NCBI GenBank assembly: GCA_002688965.1
Contig: NZEE01000042.1
Span: 6,944 to 20,773 of the forward strand
Source: an archaeon
GTDB taxonomy: Archaea; Aenigmatarchaeota; Aenigmatarchaeia; GW2011-AR5; GCA-2688965
Direction of reading: 5' to 3'
Length of the DNA: 13,830 nt
Below, piece after piece: positions 1 through 7,154 of this stretch. Below the pieces are notes generated by a model, which worked only from the letters and a program-made list of their open reading frames with translations, had not been told where the DNA came from and searched no databases. Position 1 is the stretch's first letter; the number at the start of each line of letters is the position of its first letter. The translations under genes and the position numbers were made by a program.

Positions 1-1928
1 CACGCGCAACCACCGGAAGGCCTACAATGACTTGATAAACACTCAGGGGGTCCTATTGAATAAGATGGGTTGTAATTAATTGATTGACAACATGGATTAT
101 ACTCCACCATCTCTCGAATATTATCAAATGCGGTAATATAATCATCTAACATACGAACAAGTCTATCGCTAGTCCACGGCCCCATCGTTTCCTCAATGTC
201 GTCTATTAAATTAAAGAACTCTCCGATAGTTTGATTCCAATTAATGTCTGCTGTACCACCTGTAACTCCACCTGTAACTCCACCCGTAGTTCCATCTATG
301 TTATAACTTAATGATAATCCATTAAACCCATTGTCAGTATTTGAAGCATCATAATTAACAATATCTGTAAATGCTCCAGCAGCATTTACACCACCACCAG
401 ATTGAAGAGCATCACTAGTAGGACCACCACCCTGTAAACAACAAACCGAACATTCATATGTGTCCCACCTTTGACGATTGTTCTTTTGTTCTAAATATTC
501 GGCATATTTAGTTTGTGCTTCTTCTTTTATAGTTTTGTTAATTGTTTTAGCAATACCTATATCTAAATCTGTTTGGTCGAATGCAGATTGCCATAATTTA
601 GTTTGGTGTTTTGGAGACAATTCTCCCATGATATCATATGTTTTTGTTTTTGGATTATTGAATTCTGGAGAGAAGTAACCATATAAATCATCATATTTTC
701 TAACCAAACCAATTTTGTCTTTGACATCAGATGGTAAGAGGGGAAATGATTCAATGTGTGCCCATTTGTCTTGGTCTTCAAAATAATCATATTCAATTTT
801 TTCCTTAACATGGGAAGAAGAAAAATCTACAAAATCATGATATGGGTCGGTGTAATCTGGTTTAAGTATTTCGTAATATGATTTGTATGTACCATTATTT
901 AAATATTTAAGATGGTCTACCTCTGAAACAAAATTAAATTTATGTAATTCATTATTTTCAGTACTTTGCATCGATACCGAATATTTTACTTTGGGTTTCT
1001 TTCCAAAAATCTTTTCCCCAATAGATTCAAATAAATCTGAAATTTTATCTATAACACTCTGTCCACCCTGTTTGATGCCTTCATCACCAGTACGAATTAA
1101 AGAATCAATCGAACGAAAGTTCCACTTTCTTAAATCTTGCCAAAATAAATAGTTGACAGCGTAAGGATTAATCTTCGATACAGAATTCTCTGATAGGTTT
1201 TGCATTAAATTAATAATACTTAATGGATTTTTTGGTTTTGACCACGGATACATTAAATGCTCTGGTTTTAACCAAACACCATTAGTCGTATCTTCTATCA
1301 CCATCTCTTCTTGAGAATATGCATTAAAATACTTATCTGCAAATGTTTCAACAAGTTCAGAAATATTTCCGATATAATCGTTTGAAGTATCATCGGATAT
1401 GCCCAATAAATCTTTAAGAAACTCCGTAAGGTCTGTCATTACTCCAAATATATTATCTGATGGTGGTGCTAATGCGGTATTAAAATTATCTGTACTGTTT
1501 AGAAAATAGTATTCATATGAAGTAAAACTAATAATAATGTTTTTATCTTCACTTCCTAACATATCTACTGGAGTAGAGGATTCGCTTGCTTCGTCTGTAG
1601 TATTCAAAACATCGTGAATAAAAAAGTTTAAAACATGAGATGAATCATTAGTTCCAGGCGTATTCATCTCTATATAAAGTCTTTCCCCACCAATTGGATT
1701 AAATTCTTCTATCATAGGATGAGAACCATCCATAACCAGTGTTCCATCTACTGCTGGTGAAAACATTCCTTCATTAATTTGAATGTTTTTAAATAAGTAT
1801 CTGCTATTGCCTTCTTCTTCTGGAAATACACGAAGCGAATCTTTATTTCCTGGCTTCCAAATAGTTATTTCACTAATGTTTATATCATTTTTATTTGTTT
1901 TTTGCTCTGGAGATGTGCTTTCAGTCAT
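1..1928 (-). CDS. Large baseplate hub-like structural protein, 3' end outside window
   Basis: The minus-strand frame is open from an ATG at 1928 to the left edge, giving about 642 residues with no stop. It follows gp53 by 6 bases, and AAGGG at the end of gp53 can serve as its ribosome site, so it belongs to the baseplate operon. The N-terminal part (about residues 17-110) reads as a beta-rich domain with the pattern NEGMFSPAVDGTLVMDG then FNPIGGERLYIEM. A later stretch (about 220-265) has FWQDLRKWNFRSIDSLI. These resemble the tail-tube-like domains of gp27-type hub proteins, though this is pattern recognition only. The C-terminal visible part contains a Gly-rich GVTGG repeat and three Cys clusters (YECSVCC near residue 492, NPCC near 613, then CLSSHC and GGC at the edge), which suggest metal binding or disulfides. 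T4 gp27 is only about 390 aa, so this is longer. It could instead be a marine-phage-specific virion protein. Confidence 0.8.
   Translation of the reverse strand, partial: MTESTSPEQKTNKNDINISEITIWKPGNKDSLRVFPEEEGNSRYLFKNIQINEGMFSPAVDGTLVMDGSHPMIEEFNPIGGERLYIEMNTPGTNDSSHVLNFFIHDVLNTTDEASESSTPVDMLGSEDKNIIISFTSYEYYFLNSTDNFNTALAPPSDNIFGVMTDLTEFLKDLLGISDDTSNDYIGNISELVETFADKYFNAYSQEEMVIEDTTNGVWLKPEHLMYPWSKPKNPLSIINLMQNLSENSVSKINPYAVNYLFWQDLRKWNFRSIDSLIRTGDEGIKQGGQSVIDKISDLFESIGEKIFGKKPKVKYSVSMQSTENNELHKFNFVSEVDHLKYLNNGTYKSYYEILKPDYTDPYHDFVDFSSSHVKEKIEYDYFEDQDKWAHIESFPLLPSDVKDKIGLVRKYDDLYGYFSPEFNNPKTKTYDIMGELSPKHQTKLWQSAFDQTDLDIGIAKTINKTIKEEAQTKYAEYLEQKNNRQRWDTYECSVCCLQGGGPTSDALQSGGGVNAAGAFTDIVNYDASNTDNGFNGLSLSYNIDGTTGGVTGGVTGGTADINWNQTIGEFFNLIDDIEETMGPWTSDRLVRMLDDYITAFDNIREMVEYNPCCQSINYNPSYSIGPPECLSSHCRPSGGCA
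256..291 (-). repeat. Three 12-base tandem units encoding Gly-Val-Thr-Gly
   Basis: On the plus strand the unit CCACCTGTAACT occurs twice exactly (256-267 and 268-279), followed by a variant CCACCCGTAGTT (280-291). On the coding strand this gives TGGVTGGVTGG-type residues inside the large structural protein, between two Cys clusters. It probably acts as a flexible linker and is a likely site of length variation. Confidence 0.7.
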
Positions 1929-1934
1929 AATATA

Positions 1935-2912
1935 TTAACCCTTGAATTCAATAATCCTAGTTGTTCCTCGTGGAACATTTCCTGTCATTAAAACTCTAAA
2001 TTCATCATATAAATCCATAATCAGTTTAGGGTGAAGTAGTTTTATGTGTCTCTTTTTATAATTTTCTTCATATATGTCTTGCTCTAATGGTATTGCATCA
2101 AAACCAATTGGAAGATTACCGTCATAGATATACCTATATAAAATTGTTGTGTCTAATCCACAAAGTCCTTGATTACTATAGATTGGAGTATGGGGAACAC
2201 CAGTAGCACCTGGTGGACCATCTGGTATGGGCCCTCCACCAGTAACTTGTGAAAATGGACTAATTTCCATATTTCCATATTTAAATTTACTCACACCTTT
2301 AATTAAATCCGTTTCTTTTTTTACTTGAAAATTAAGACTGTCTCCACTACACCCTGTAGCACTTGCTACAAGCATTGGAAATGCATCACTTGTTTTTCTG
2401 ATATGAACTACTTCATCACCAGACTGAATAGCATAGTTTGCACCTTTTAGTTTTACATCTAATTTAAATAAATTTCCATCCCACGAATCTATGATGGCAT
2501 AATTGCCAACTTCTGTTGTGACTCCATCGGGACATCCCTCATCACCCTGTGTACATACTTCTGCCTTTGCAATGATATCACCTTCTTGAAAATCTCTATT
2601 ACCCTCATAAAAAAATAAACTAGAACCACTTAAAAATCCAGTGTCTCTAAATCTTCTTTGAATTTTATTTTGAGATTTCGGCCATTCACCCTCTACACTA
2701 AGAATATTATTGGAAAGTAAAACCACCCAAAACCAATTAGCATCACCATAAAACTCCCTTGCACACCTATCGGGTGTGAATCCATCAGGAACAACATAGT
2801 CAACAAATGAATCTAAAGAATTTAAAGTCTCTTCTGTAAATGCTATTCTTCTAAAGATATCTACCAGTTCAACAGTATCATATTCAAATTTTGGTAAATT
2901 TTGAAAATACAT
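1935..2912 (-). CDS. 53: Baseplate wedge subunit gp53
   Basis: This 325-residue protein matches the gp53 baseplate wedge family in its N-terminal third. VDIFRR (residues 17-22) is followed by a YVVPDGFTPDRCAREFYGD segment and then the hydrophobic WFWVVLLSNNIL and WPKSQ, the typical 'a phage wedge meets the tube' pattern. In T4, gp53 joins neighbouring wedges around the hub. T4 gp53 is about 196 aa, so this version carries an extra middle region (about residues 95-250) before the conserved C-terminal helix with IKLLHPKLIMDLYDEFRVLM. The ATG lies 2 bases after the stop of the upstream cap gene, with AAGG 5 bases upstream as ribosome site. It is cotranscribed with its neighbours. Confidence 0.85.
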   Translation of the reverse strand: MYFQNLPKFEYDTVELVDIFRRIAFTEETLNSLDSFVDYVVPDGFTPDRCAREFYGDANWFWVVLLSNNILSVEGEWPKSQNKIQRRFRDTGFLSGSSLFFYEGNRDFQEGDIIAKAEVCTQGDEGCPDGVTTEVGNYAIIDSWDGNLFKLDVKLKGANYAIQSGDEVVHIRKTSDAFPMLVASATGCSGDSLNFQVKKETDLIKGVSKFKYGNMEISPFSQVTGGGPIPDGPPGATGVPHTPIYSNQGLCGLDTTILYRYIYDGNLPIGFDAIPLEQDIYEENYKKRHIKLLHPKLIMDLYDEFRVLMTGNVPRGTTRIIEFKG

Positions 2913-2914
2913 AA

Positions 2915-3808
2915 TTACCTTGCACCAAATCCTGCCTTCATTCTAGAACGAGACATTAATTCATTTTGTTCCATGCTTCTTACATTTGGTTCTAGTTCAG
3001 TAAATGAAAGGTCAAGTTTAACAACTGAAGGTTTAGGTGTGTCTAGTCCAATAGCAGAAGGACCCCCCACTTCTCCTCCTTTATCAATATTAACTTGAGT
3101 CAATACACAATTTTGAGGATTCATGTCCCAATCTCTCATCCTTTGTCCGTTACCAACACTACTGTATACTCCTATACCCCAAAGTGGAGGGTGATACATT
3201 TTGCTCGTTCGCAATCCTCCTCTTGGATATGCTAATCGTTGAAATGTATCACATATGCCAGTAACTGCTTCTGCTTCCGTTGGACTTTTTGGCACCATCT
3301 CAAACTGATAATTAAAAGTTCTTAGTGCCACTCCATTGAAGATTGCTTCAGACAATTGAATATTCATTCTACCTACTTTTGTTTCTACTGCTTTTTTAAT
3401 ACCTCCAATGATTGGTACACTATCTACTATCCCCTCAAACCATCCCATTGCTTTTTCTTTGAGTGTTCCTAGTGTGTATGAACTTTCTGGAGATTCACCC
3501 TCTTTATAATTTATTTGGTTTGAAGTCTGTATTTGGTGTGGTAATGCTAACCATATATCATCTTGACCTGCCAGGATTGAACCAAGACCAATCCTTGCCG
3601 CTCTCGCATTTGCTTCTGATGTATATGAAAATGCTTTAAAATTAATCCAAAAAGGAATTTTATCCGCATCTGCAATCTCCCCCGATGGATATTGATTTGT
3701 CCTATTTTCTTGAAGGTGGTCAGAAACAAATTCAACGCCCTCGCTAACCTTGTCGATTCCTGAACTTAAAGCGTCTGTTGCTCCCGAAATCATGCTTGGA
3801 AAACCCAT
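2915..3808 (-). CDS. Baseplate tail tube cap/initiator, gp48/gp54-type
   Basis: This 297-residue protein shows the pattern of the T4 gp48/gp54 pair, which cap the hub and nucleate tail tube polymerisation. Recognisable parts are IWLALPHQIQTSNQINY (about 88-104), an amphipathic helical stretch around 115-145, and RTFNYQFEMVPKSPTEAE (about 162-180) followed by a helix and YPRGG. The 'TFNYQFEMVPKSPxE' segment is the tube-like fold shared by gp48, gp54 and gp19. I cannot decide between gp48 and gp54. The start ATG has AAAGGAG 5 bases upstream. It is the first gene of the minus-strand baseplate block (cap, gp53, hub-like) and is divergent from gp4. Confidence 0.75.
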   Translation of the reverse strand: MGFPSMISGATDALSSGIDKVSEGVEFVSDHLQENRTNQYPSGEIADADKIPFWINFKAFSYTSEANARAARIGLGSILAGQDDIWLALPHQIQTSNQINYKEGESPESSYTLGTLKEKAMGWFEGIVDSVPIIGGIKKAVETKVGRMNIQLSEAIFNGVALRTFNYQFEMVPKSPTEAEAVTGICDTFQRLAYPRGGLRTSKMYHPPLWGIGVYSSVGNGQRMRDWDMNPQNCVLTQVNIDKGGEVGGPSAIGLDTPKPSVVKLDLSFTELEPNVRSMEQNELMSRSRMKAGFGAR

Positions 3809-3870
3809 AAATACTCCTTTATCGATAATTAGTAGTTTCTATTCTATATATGTAATATAGAGGAATGCTT
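3809..3870. promoter_or_regulatory. Divergent gap with AT-rich inverted repeat
   Basis: The 62 bases between the divergent cap gene and gp4 must hold the promoter(s) for the baseplate block unless it is read from further away. CTATAT at 3844-3849 and ATATAG at 3855-3860 form a perfect 6-bp inverted repeat with a 5-base centre. No exact TATAAATA or TTGACA/TATAAT pair is present on either strand. The symmetric AT-rich box could act as a degenerate late promoter in both directions, but this is speculative. Confidence 0.35.
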
Positions 3871-4305
3871 GTGGCATATAAAACAAAATATAAACCCAAA
3901 AACACTTCAAAATATATAGGAAACCCAGCAAACATAATTTGCCGTTCTTTGTGGGAACGGAGAGTGTGTAGATATTTAGACGAAAATTCAAATATAACTA
4001 GATGGGGCAGCGAGGAATTAGTAATTCCCTATTTTTCTCCTATAGATAAAAAAATGCACAGATATTATCCAGACTTTATTGCAGAGAAAGTTTCTAAAAA
4101 TGGGTCGGCAGAAACAATGGTAATTGAAGTAAAACCAAAAAGACAAACAATAAAACCAGAAAAGAAGAAAAAGAAAGAAAAAACCTTTCTCAGAGAATGT
4201 ATAACTTTTAGTATAAATGAAGCAAAGTGGAAAGCCGCTCAAAAACTATGCAAGGAAAATGAATGGAAATTTATTATTTTAACAGAAGATGATATTTTAC
4301 CTTAA
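3871..4305 (+). CDS. 4: Head completion nuclease gp4
   Basis: This is the T4 gp4 (gp50/65) head completion protein, a TnsA-like nuclease that trims or seals DNA at the packaged head before tail joining. Motifs fit a PD-(D/E)xK enzyme: RSLWE (E29), RYYPDF (D68) and IEVK (E86, K88), numbered from the GTG start. The family signature YKPKNTSKYIGNPANI is at the N-terminus. I choose GTG at 3871 because AGAGG (3859-3863) is 7 bases upstream of it, and the resulting MAYKTKYKPKN start fits the family. The in-frame ATG at 3865 would have only 1 base of spacing. A Lys-rich stretch (about 88-104) follows the catalytic strand. The C-terminal ILTEDDI fits related nucleases. Confidence 0.88.
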   Translation: MAYKTKYKPKNTSKYIGNPANIICRSLWERRVCRYLDENSNITRWGSEELVIPYFSPIDKKMHRYYPDFIAEKVSKNGSAETMVIEVKPKRQTIKPEKKKKKEKTFLRECITFSINEAKWKAAQKLCKENEWKFIILTEDDILP

Positions 4306-4309
4306 CTCT

Positions 4310-4317
4310 TATAAATA
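4310..4317 (+). promoter_or_regulatory. T4-type late promoter for the tail tube gene
   Basis: An exact TATAAATA lies in the 29-base gap between gp4 and the tail tube gene. In T4 this octamer, bound by gp55 sigma with gp33 and the gp45 clamp, is the whole late promoter. The start point would fall at about 4323, just in front of AAGGAG (4323-4328), giving a very short leader. Confidence 0.65.
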
Positions 4318-4334
4318 TATAAGAAGGAGTAATA

Positions 4335-4865
4335 ATGCCAAGCACATCTAGTATAGCCAACATTCGGACATCATTAGAGAAAAAGGGATTACAATCACCC
4401 ACCAGATATTCTGTACAGTTTCTGAATATTCCGGGTGGTGCCGATAGTCCACATGATGATGATTTTTATATACATTCTATTGCTATCCCCGGCAGAGAAC
4501 TGTTACACCATGTTGATGAAATGTGGGGACCCCCCAGAATGGTGCCCATTAAACGAACATTTAATTCTGCTATTGTTATAAACTTTATAGTAGAACGATA
4601 TTGGGACATGAGAAAGTTTTTTGAGGATTGGATGGACCAGTGTGTAAACCCAATCTCCAACTATCGCGGAAACTATATGCAAACTCATCAAACAAGAATG
4701 GTAATTTCGGCCCTGGATAAATCAACCGATGAACCAGTCATGGCAATGACTGTAAAAGAACCATACCCCCATACAATTATGCCGTTAAATATGGGACAAG
4801 ACATGATAAGTGCATTTACAACCTTCCAAGTATCTTTTGCATATCGTGAATATATTATAACATAA
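4335..4865 (+). CDS. 19: Tail tube protein gp19
   Basis: This 176-residue protein is close to the length of T4 gp19 (163 aa) and matches the tube family. It has RYSVQFLNIPGGADSP near residues 22-37, then YIHSIAIPGREL, GPPRMVPIKRTF, FFEDWMDQ and EPYPHTIMPLNMGQD, ending in FQVSFAYREY. Gp19 forms the inner rigid tube through which DNA and the tape measure pass. AAGGAG is 6 bases upstream of the ATG. A late promoter motif precedes it, and gene 26 follows after 10 bases, so it heads the plus-strand tail assembly unit. The T4 sheath gene gp18 is not in this window. Confidence 0.9.
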   Translation: MPSTSSIANIRTSLEKKGLQSPTRYSVQFLNIPGGADSPHDDDFYIHSIAIPGRELLHHVDEMWGPPRMVPIKRTFNSAIVINFIVERYWDMRKFFEDWMDQCVNPISNYRGNYMQTHQTRMVISALDKSTDEPVMAMTVKEPYPHTIMPLNMGQDMISAFTTFQVSFAYREYIIT

Positions 4866-4875
4866 AGGATTTAAT

Positions 4876-5595
4876 ATGACTAAATTATCAAGTCTTCTAA
4901 CGGAGAAGACACCCAAATATGAATTGAAAATTCCCTCTACCGGTAAAATTGTAACTTACAGACCATTTTTAGTAAAAGAAGAAAAGATTTTATTAATTGC
5001 TCAAGAAAGTCAAAGCAATGAAGAAATTCTATTAGCAATTAGAGATATTGTTGAATCTTGTGTAGATGGTTTGACCGAGGTAGATAATATGCCAATCTTT
5101 GACATTGAATATATTTTTCTAAGAATACGGTCAAAGTCTGTAGGTGAACTTGTCACTCCTACTATTGTGTGTCCAGAAACAGAAGAAAGTGTTGAATTAG
5201 AAATTGACTTATTGTCAGTCGAACCAACAAAGGAAGAAAATCACACAAATAAGATACAAATATCAGATGATATTCTCGTAAAAATGAGATATCCCTCATT
5301 GGGTCTGCTTAGAAAAAGAAATTCTATGCTTGATATAAATGATTCTGCTTCTTTTTATGATTTAATAGTAGAATGTATAGATGAGATACACACAGAAAAA
5401 GAAGTAATCAAATCAAACGAAGTTTCTAAAAACGAAATAGCGTCCTTTGTAGATGTTATGAATAAATCACAATTTAATTCTTTGTTGGATTTTTTCCTTA
5501 CTTCTCCAAGACTAGAATACACAACAAAATATACTACAAAGGATGGCGTAGAAAGGAGTATTACCCTGAGTGGATTGGGGGATTTTTTCGGCTAG
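4876..5595 (+). CDS. 26: Baseplate hub assembly protein gp26
   Basis: This 239-residue protein matches the T4 gp26 baseplate family: YELKIPSTGKIVTYRPFLVK (about 15-34) followed by EEKILLIAQESQ, the helical IRDIVESCVDGL and IFDIEYIFLRIRSKSVGE. The C-terminal half has MRYPSLGLLRK and a final helix SQFNSLLDFFLTSPRLEY. In T4, gp26 acts in assembly of the baseplate hub. AAAGGA is 6 bases before the ATG. The last codons read GAT TTT TTC GGC TAG and contain a canonical -1 slippery heptamer (TTTTTTC, 5583-5589). The gene may therefore also yield a 302-residue fusion with the following gp51-like frame. The fold and position recall the lambda G/GT tail assembly chaperones. Confidence 0.85.
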   Translation: MTKLSSLLTEKTPKYELKIPSTGKIVTYRPFLVKEEKILLIAQESQSNEEILLAIRDIVESCVDGLTEVDNMPIFDIEYIFLRIRSKSVGELVTPTIVCPETEESVELEIDLLSVEPTKEENHTNKIQISDDILVKMRYPSLGLLRKRNSMLDINDSASFYDLIVECIDEIHTEKEVIKSNEVSKNEIASFVDVMNKSQFNSLLDFFLTSPRLEYTTKYTTKDGVERSITLSGLGDFFG

Positions 5596-5619
5596 CCCTT
5601 AGTCATATAGAACTAAGGG
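5583..5619 (+). promoter_or_regulatory. Candidate -1 ribosomal frameshift signal
   Basis: The heptamer T TTT TTC (5583-5589) is in the exact zero-frame phase required for -1 slippage (X XXY YYZ). Six bases later, CCCTTAG (5596-5602) and CTAAGGG (5613-5619) form a perfect 7-bp stem with a 10-base loop. The zero-frame stop TAG is at 5593-5595, directly after the slip site. After slippage, reading continues from CGG at 5589 for 64 codons to TAG at 5781-5783. The 3' arm also contains AAGGG, a ribosome site for GTG 5628, so the hairpin may instead control coupled initiation. Seen: heptamer, spacing, stem, open frame. Inferred: function. Confidence 0.65.
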
Positions 5620-5627
5620 ATTATTTT

Positions 5628-5783
5628 GTGATAACATTTCAATTAACACACCACCACAATTATAGTTTTGGTGAATTAGGTAATCTGATACCTTGGGAAA
5701 GAGATATATATCTTAACCAGATAAAGGCTTATATAGACGAAGAAAACAGAAAATTAGTAGAAAAGCAGGGTATGTTTAAATAG
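5628..5783 (+). CDS. 51: gp51-like hub assembly protein or frameshift extension of gp26
   Basis: This short frame encodes VITFQLTHHHNYSFGELGNL, then IPWERDIYL and a charged helix ending in QGMFK: 51 residues from GTG 5628, or 64 from the slip site. The H-H-x-Y-S-x-x-E-L...P-x-E-R-x-I-Y pattern is what I associate with short gp51-type hub assembly proteins next to gene 26 in marine T4-like phages. It also resembles the T-part of other phage tail chaperones. No ATG is available: the frame is closed at 5463-5465, and the only usual start in it before the last few codons is GTG 5628, with AAGGGA 7 bases upstream. The 13 codons before the GTG (RLALSHIELRDYF) read as a helix, which favours translation by frameshift from gene 26. 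T4 gp51 itself is much longer (about 249 aa), so the symbol is tentative. Confidence 0.65.
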   Translation: MITFQLTHHHNYSFGELGNLIPWERDIYLNQIKAYIDEENRKLVEKQGMFK

Positions 5784-5791
5784 GAATATAA

Positions 5792-7102
5792 ATGGAAAAT
5801 AAAACCAACCAAAAAGAAGAGCATATTTCACAAATAGAAAGTAAGATAGGAGAATCCCCATTCTTAAACTATTATTCTAATTCTTTTGGTGATGAAAATG
5901 CCAAAATAAAAAAGAGTAATGATGTAGAATTATTACCAGAAAAAGAAAATAGAGAAATAAAAAATACTAACAAAGATAATAAAAGAAAAGATAAAAAAAT
6001 AGAAATGGGTTCTTTTGATTTTAAATCAGAATTTGATAAAATGAAAAGAGATATGTTAACATCTCTTCGTGATAATTTAAATTTGAACATTCCAGAGGCC
6101 AAAGAAAATATAGAAAATCAATATAACGCTAATATAACTCGTGTATCAAAAAATTTCAACACCACGAAACCCACGACCATCAATAAAGAATATAATAATA
6201 TTACAAATCCACTAACTATAAATAAAGACTATTCTCATATTGATAACAATACCTTTAATAAGAATATTAATAAATCTTATCCATTAAATAAAGTAATAAA
6301 AGATACAACAAATATAAAAAATGTATCAAATAAGATGAATAAGATTCAAAATTCAGTAGAAAATAGTATTATAAAAAGTATAAACAATAATAAAAATTAT
6401 ACTAAAGATACTACTAAAAATTATACTACTAAAGATACTACTAAAAATTATACTAAAGATACTACTAAAAATTATACTAAAGATACTAAAAATTATATTA
6501 CAAAAAATGTATCATTAATTAACGAATTAAAACCAGAATCAGTACACAACGCATTAAACATCACTTCCACTAAATCGATTACTCCAAATCCCATTGCAAA
6601 AGAAAATATACCAAACATTATTCAGAATTTCAACACTGCCGGTAATCATCAACTTGTAAGACATGAAATTTATTCTAATCCACAACATTACATAGAGTCG
6701 ATGCCAAATATAATTAAAGAAGAAAAAGAAACTCCAATTCTTCCCGGTTTAGCAGAAGGTGGATTAGTAAATAAACCAACAAAAACAGTTATTGCAGAAG
6801 CCGGGCCAGAACTAGCAATTCCACTTGAAAAAACTCCTGAAATTATAGGACAAGCAATTGAAAAGTCTAAAGAAGTTTCTTCCAGAAGTGCAAGCCAAAC
6901 TATAAATCAAAATCAAACACAGAAACTAAATAATCAAAATGAAGGTGGTGAAGTAAAGGGTGGTCCTGCCGTATTGACAAACGAAAATGCGAATTTCATC
7001 AATGCACCATCGATGCCTGTTTCTGGTAGCGGTATAACCAAATTTGATAGAAGTGTTATAAGAAATATTGCATTACCATCTTGGCGTACAAACCTTGGAT
7101 AA
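5792..7102 (+). CDS. Asn/Lys-rich tail protein with tape-measure-type C-terminal motif
   Basis: This 436-residue protein has an N-terminal polar region rich in Asn, Lys, Thr and Ile (about 1-290), including NYTKDTTK repeats. It then has a motif found near the C-terminus of many tail tape measure proteins: AEGGLVNKPTKTV, then AEAGPELAIPLEK (about 319-350). It ends with GGEVKGGPAVLTNE, an Ala/Ser/Gly-rich part and an IALPSWRTNLG tail. No membrane segment is visible. It lies directly after the tail tube gene and the gp26/51 pair, where lambda-like phages put the tape measure, and behind AGGA in TAGGAATATAAATG. T4's own tape measure/hub gene (gp29, about 590 aa) looks different, so this could be the tape measure or a hub-associated protein. 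Base composition is even more AT-rich than its neighbours. Confidence 0.7.
   Translation: MENKTNQKEEHISQIESKIGESPFLNYYSNSFGDENAKIKKSNDVELLPEKENREIKNTNKDNKRKDKKIEMGSFDFKSEFDKMKRDMLTSLRDNLNLNIPEAKENIENQYNANITRVSKNFNTTKPTTINKEYNNITNPLTINKDYSHIDNNTFNKNINKSYPLNKVIKDTTNIKNVSNKMNKIQNSVENSIIKSINNNKNYTKDTTKNYTTKDTTKNYTKDTTKNYTKDTKNYITKNVSLINELKPESVHNALNITSTKSITPNPIAKENIPNIIQNFNTAGNHQLVRHEIYSNPQHYIESMPNIIKEEKETPILPGLAEGGLVNKPTKTVIAEAGPELAIPLEKTPEIIGQAIEKSKEVSSRSASQTINQNQTQKLNNQNEGGEVKGGPAVLTNENANFINAPSMPVSGSGITKFDRSVIRNIALPSWRTNLG
6392..6500 (+). repeat. Imperfect 24-base tandem repeat inside the tape-measure-like gene
   Basis: A unit of 24 bases built from AAAAATTATACT plus AAAGATACTACT repeats at 6392 (24 bases), 6416 (27, one extra ACT), 6443 (24), 6467 (21, one ACT missing) and 6488 (partial). 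All length changes are multiples of three, so the frame is kept. The array encodes K-N-Y-T-K-D-T-T units. This is a typical slippage-prone array, expected to differ in copy number between related phages. Confidence 0.85.
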
Positions 7103-7105
7103 AAC

Positions 7106-7135
7106 AAAAAGGGAGTCCGAAGACTCCCTTTTTTT
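7106..7135. terminator. Bidirectional terminator with UUCG loop
   Basis: GGGAGTC (7111-7117) pairs with GACTCCC (7122-7128) around a 4-base loop. On the plus strand it is followed by seven T residues (7129-7135). On the minus strand the loop reads C(TTCG)G, the extra-stable tetraloop common in T4 terminators, followed by five T. It lies between the convergent tape-measure-like gene and gp32 and should stop transcription from both sides. Confidence 0.92.
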
Positions 7136-7154
7136 AATGACACTATTTCACGAA

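Noticed and set aside
478..1152. Plus-strand and alternative-frame short ORFs over the left end
   Set aside because: They are shadows of the continuous minus-strand frame from 1928 to the left edge, which runs over 640 codons without a stop and follows gp53 in the same operon.
6217..6224. TATAAATA inside the Asn/Lys-rich gene
   Set aside because: An exact late motif, but inside a very AT-rich repeat-like coding region with no gene start nearby, so chance is likely.
6392..6500. CRISPR-like array
   Set aside because: The units are contiguous with no unique spacers, keep the reading frame and encode a repeated peptide.
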